Origin: Chloroflexota bacterium
GTDB taxonomy: Bacteria; Chloroflexota; Dehalococcoidia; Lucifugimonadales; JAPUKM01
NCBI GenBank assembly: GCA_027295645.1
Contig: JAPUKM010000276.1
Span: 1-5,849 of the forward strand
Direction of reading: 5' to 3'
Length of the DNA: 5,849 nucleotides
Part shown: positions 5,636 through 5,849 of the stretch, piece after piece
How positions within the stretch are numbered: position 1 is the first letter of the stretch
Layout of the letters: every line of letters starts with the position of its first letter
Notes under the pieces: model-generated
Database searches by the model: none
What the model was told of the DNA's origin: nothing
What the model saw: the letters and a program-made list of their open reading frames with translations, nothing else
Program-made: the position numbers and the translations under genes

Positions 5636-5849
5636 CTACGGAATGAGGAGCAGCTTGCCCGTCGTCAGTCGCCCCTCTAGCTGCCGGTGCGCCTCCGCGG
5701 CCTCCTTCAGCGGGAACGTGCCGTGGGTACGTAGCTTGAGCCTACCCGACTGCACCCGTTCGAGCACATCCGTCGCCCTCCCAAGCAGCTCCTCCCTGGT
5801 GTTGGTGTAGGCCTCCAGGCCGGGCCGCGTCAAAAAGATCGACTTTGCG
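5636..5849 (-). CDS. C-terminal part of a second NADPH:quinone oxidoreductase (partial)
   Basis: The minus-strand frame is open from the right window edge to a TAG at 5638-5636, giving the last 70 residues; the start lies outside the window. The visible peptide begins AKSIFLTRPGLEAYTNTREE and ends with FPLKEAAEAHRQLEGRLTTGKLLLIP. S-x-F-L-T-R-P followed by a helical segment, F-P-L-x-E-A-A-E-A-H and T-T-G-K-L-L-L is the classical C-terminus of zinc-free quinone oxidoreductases. It differs clearly from the C-terminus of the complete paralogue in this window, so the two are different subfamilies rather than recent copies. A TTG at 5833-5831 is in frame but is internal to the conserved L-T-R-P segment and should not be taken as the start. 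Its end lies 22 bp from the convergent alpha/beta hydrolase-fold gene. Confidence 0.9.
   Translation of the reverse strand, partial: AKSIFLTRPGLEAYTNTREELLGRATDVLERVQSGRLKLRTHGTFPLKEAAEAHRQLEGRLTTGKLLLIP

Overview
The window reads as chromosomal DNA from a GC-rich free-living bacterium. It carries seven protein genes, two of them cut by the window edges, and no rRNA, tRNA, CRISPR array, transposase or phage gene that I can recognise. The gene set (metallo-beta-lactamase-fold hydrolase, OFA/MCT-like transporter, two zinc-free quinone oxidoreductases, dienelactone hydrolase, alpha/beta hydrolase, a dimeric-barrel protein) and the hairpin-rich spacer at 3831-3929 remind me of Chloroflexota of the Dehalococcoidia/SAR202 type. 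That placement is from memory of similar genomes and no marker gene supports it.

Layout. Positions 1-99 (minus) hold the start of a small EthD/dimeric-barrel-like protein. A 224-bp divergent promoter region separates it from a metallo-beta-lactamase-fold hydrolase at 324-1139 (plus). That gene overlaps by 6 bp, tail to tail, a 12-helix major facilitator transporter at 1134-2456 (minus, GTG start). A second divergent promoter region (2457-2599) leads to a complete quinone-oxidoreductase-like gene at 2600-3571 (plus). A gene-free spacer follows at 3572-4051. It carries a duplicate of the oxidoreductase gene's last codons and several strong hairpins, one with a T-tract. A two-gene operon comes next: dienelactone hydrolase (4052-4771) and, 23 bp later, an alpha/beta hydrolase-fold protein (4795-5613). 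The window ends in the C-terminal part of a second, different quinone oxidoreductase on the minus strand (5636-5849), convergent with the operon.

The families fit uptake of a small organic acid and breakdown of cyclic or lactone-type carbon compounds: import (MFS), reduction (two quinone oxidoreductases), ring or ester opening (metallo-hydrolase, dienelactone hydrolase, alpha/beta hydrolase). No substrate can be read from the sequence and the joint pathway is inference. The genes belong to known families. The most unusual points are the alpha/beta hydrolase, which lacks the normal Ser/Asp nucleophile and the normal catalytic His, and the structured, partly duplicated spacer at 3557-3929. I saw no clear evidence for a wholly new system.
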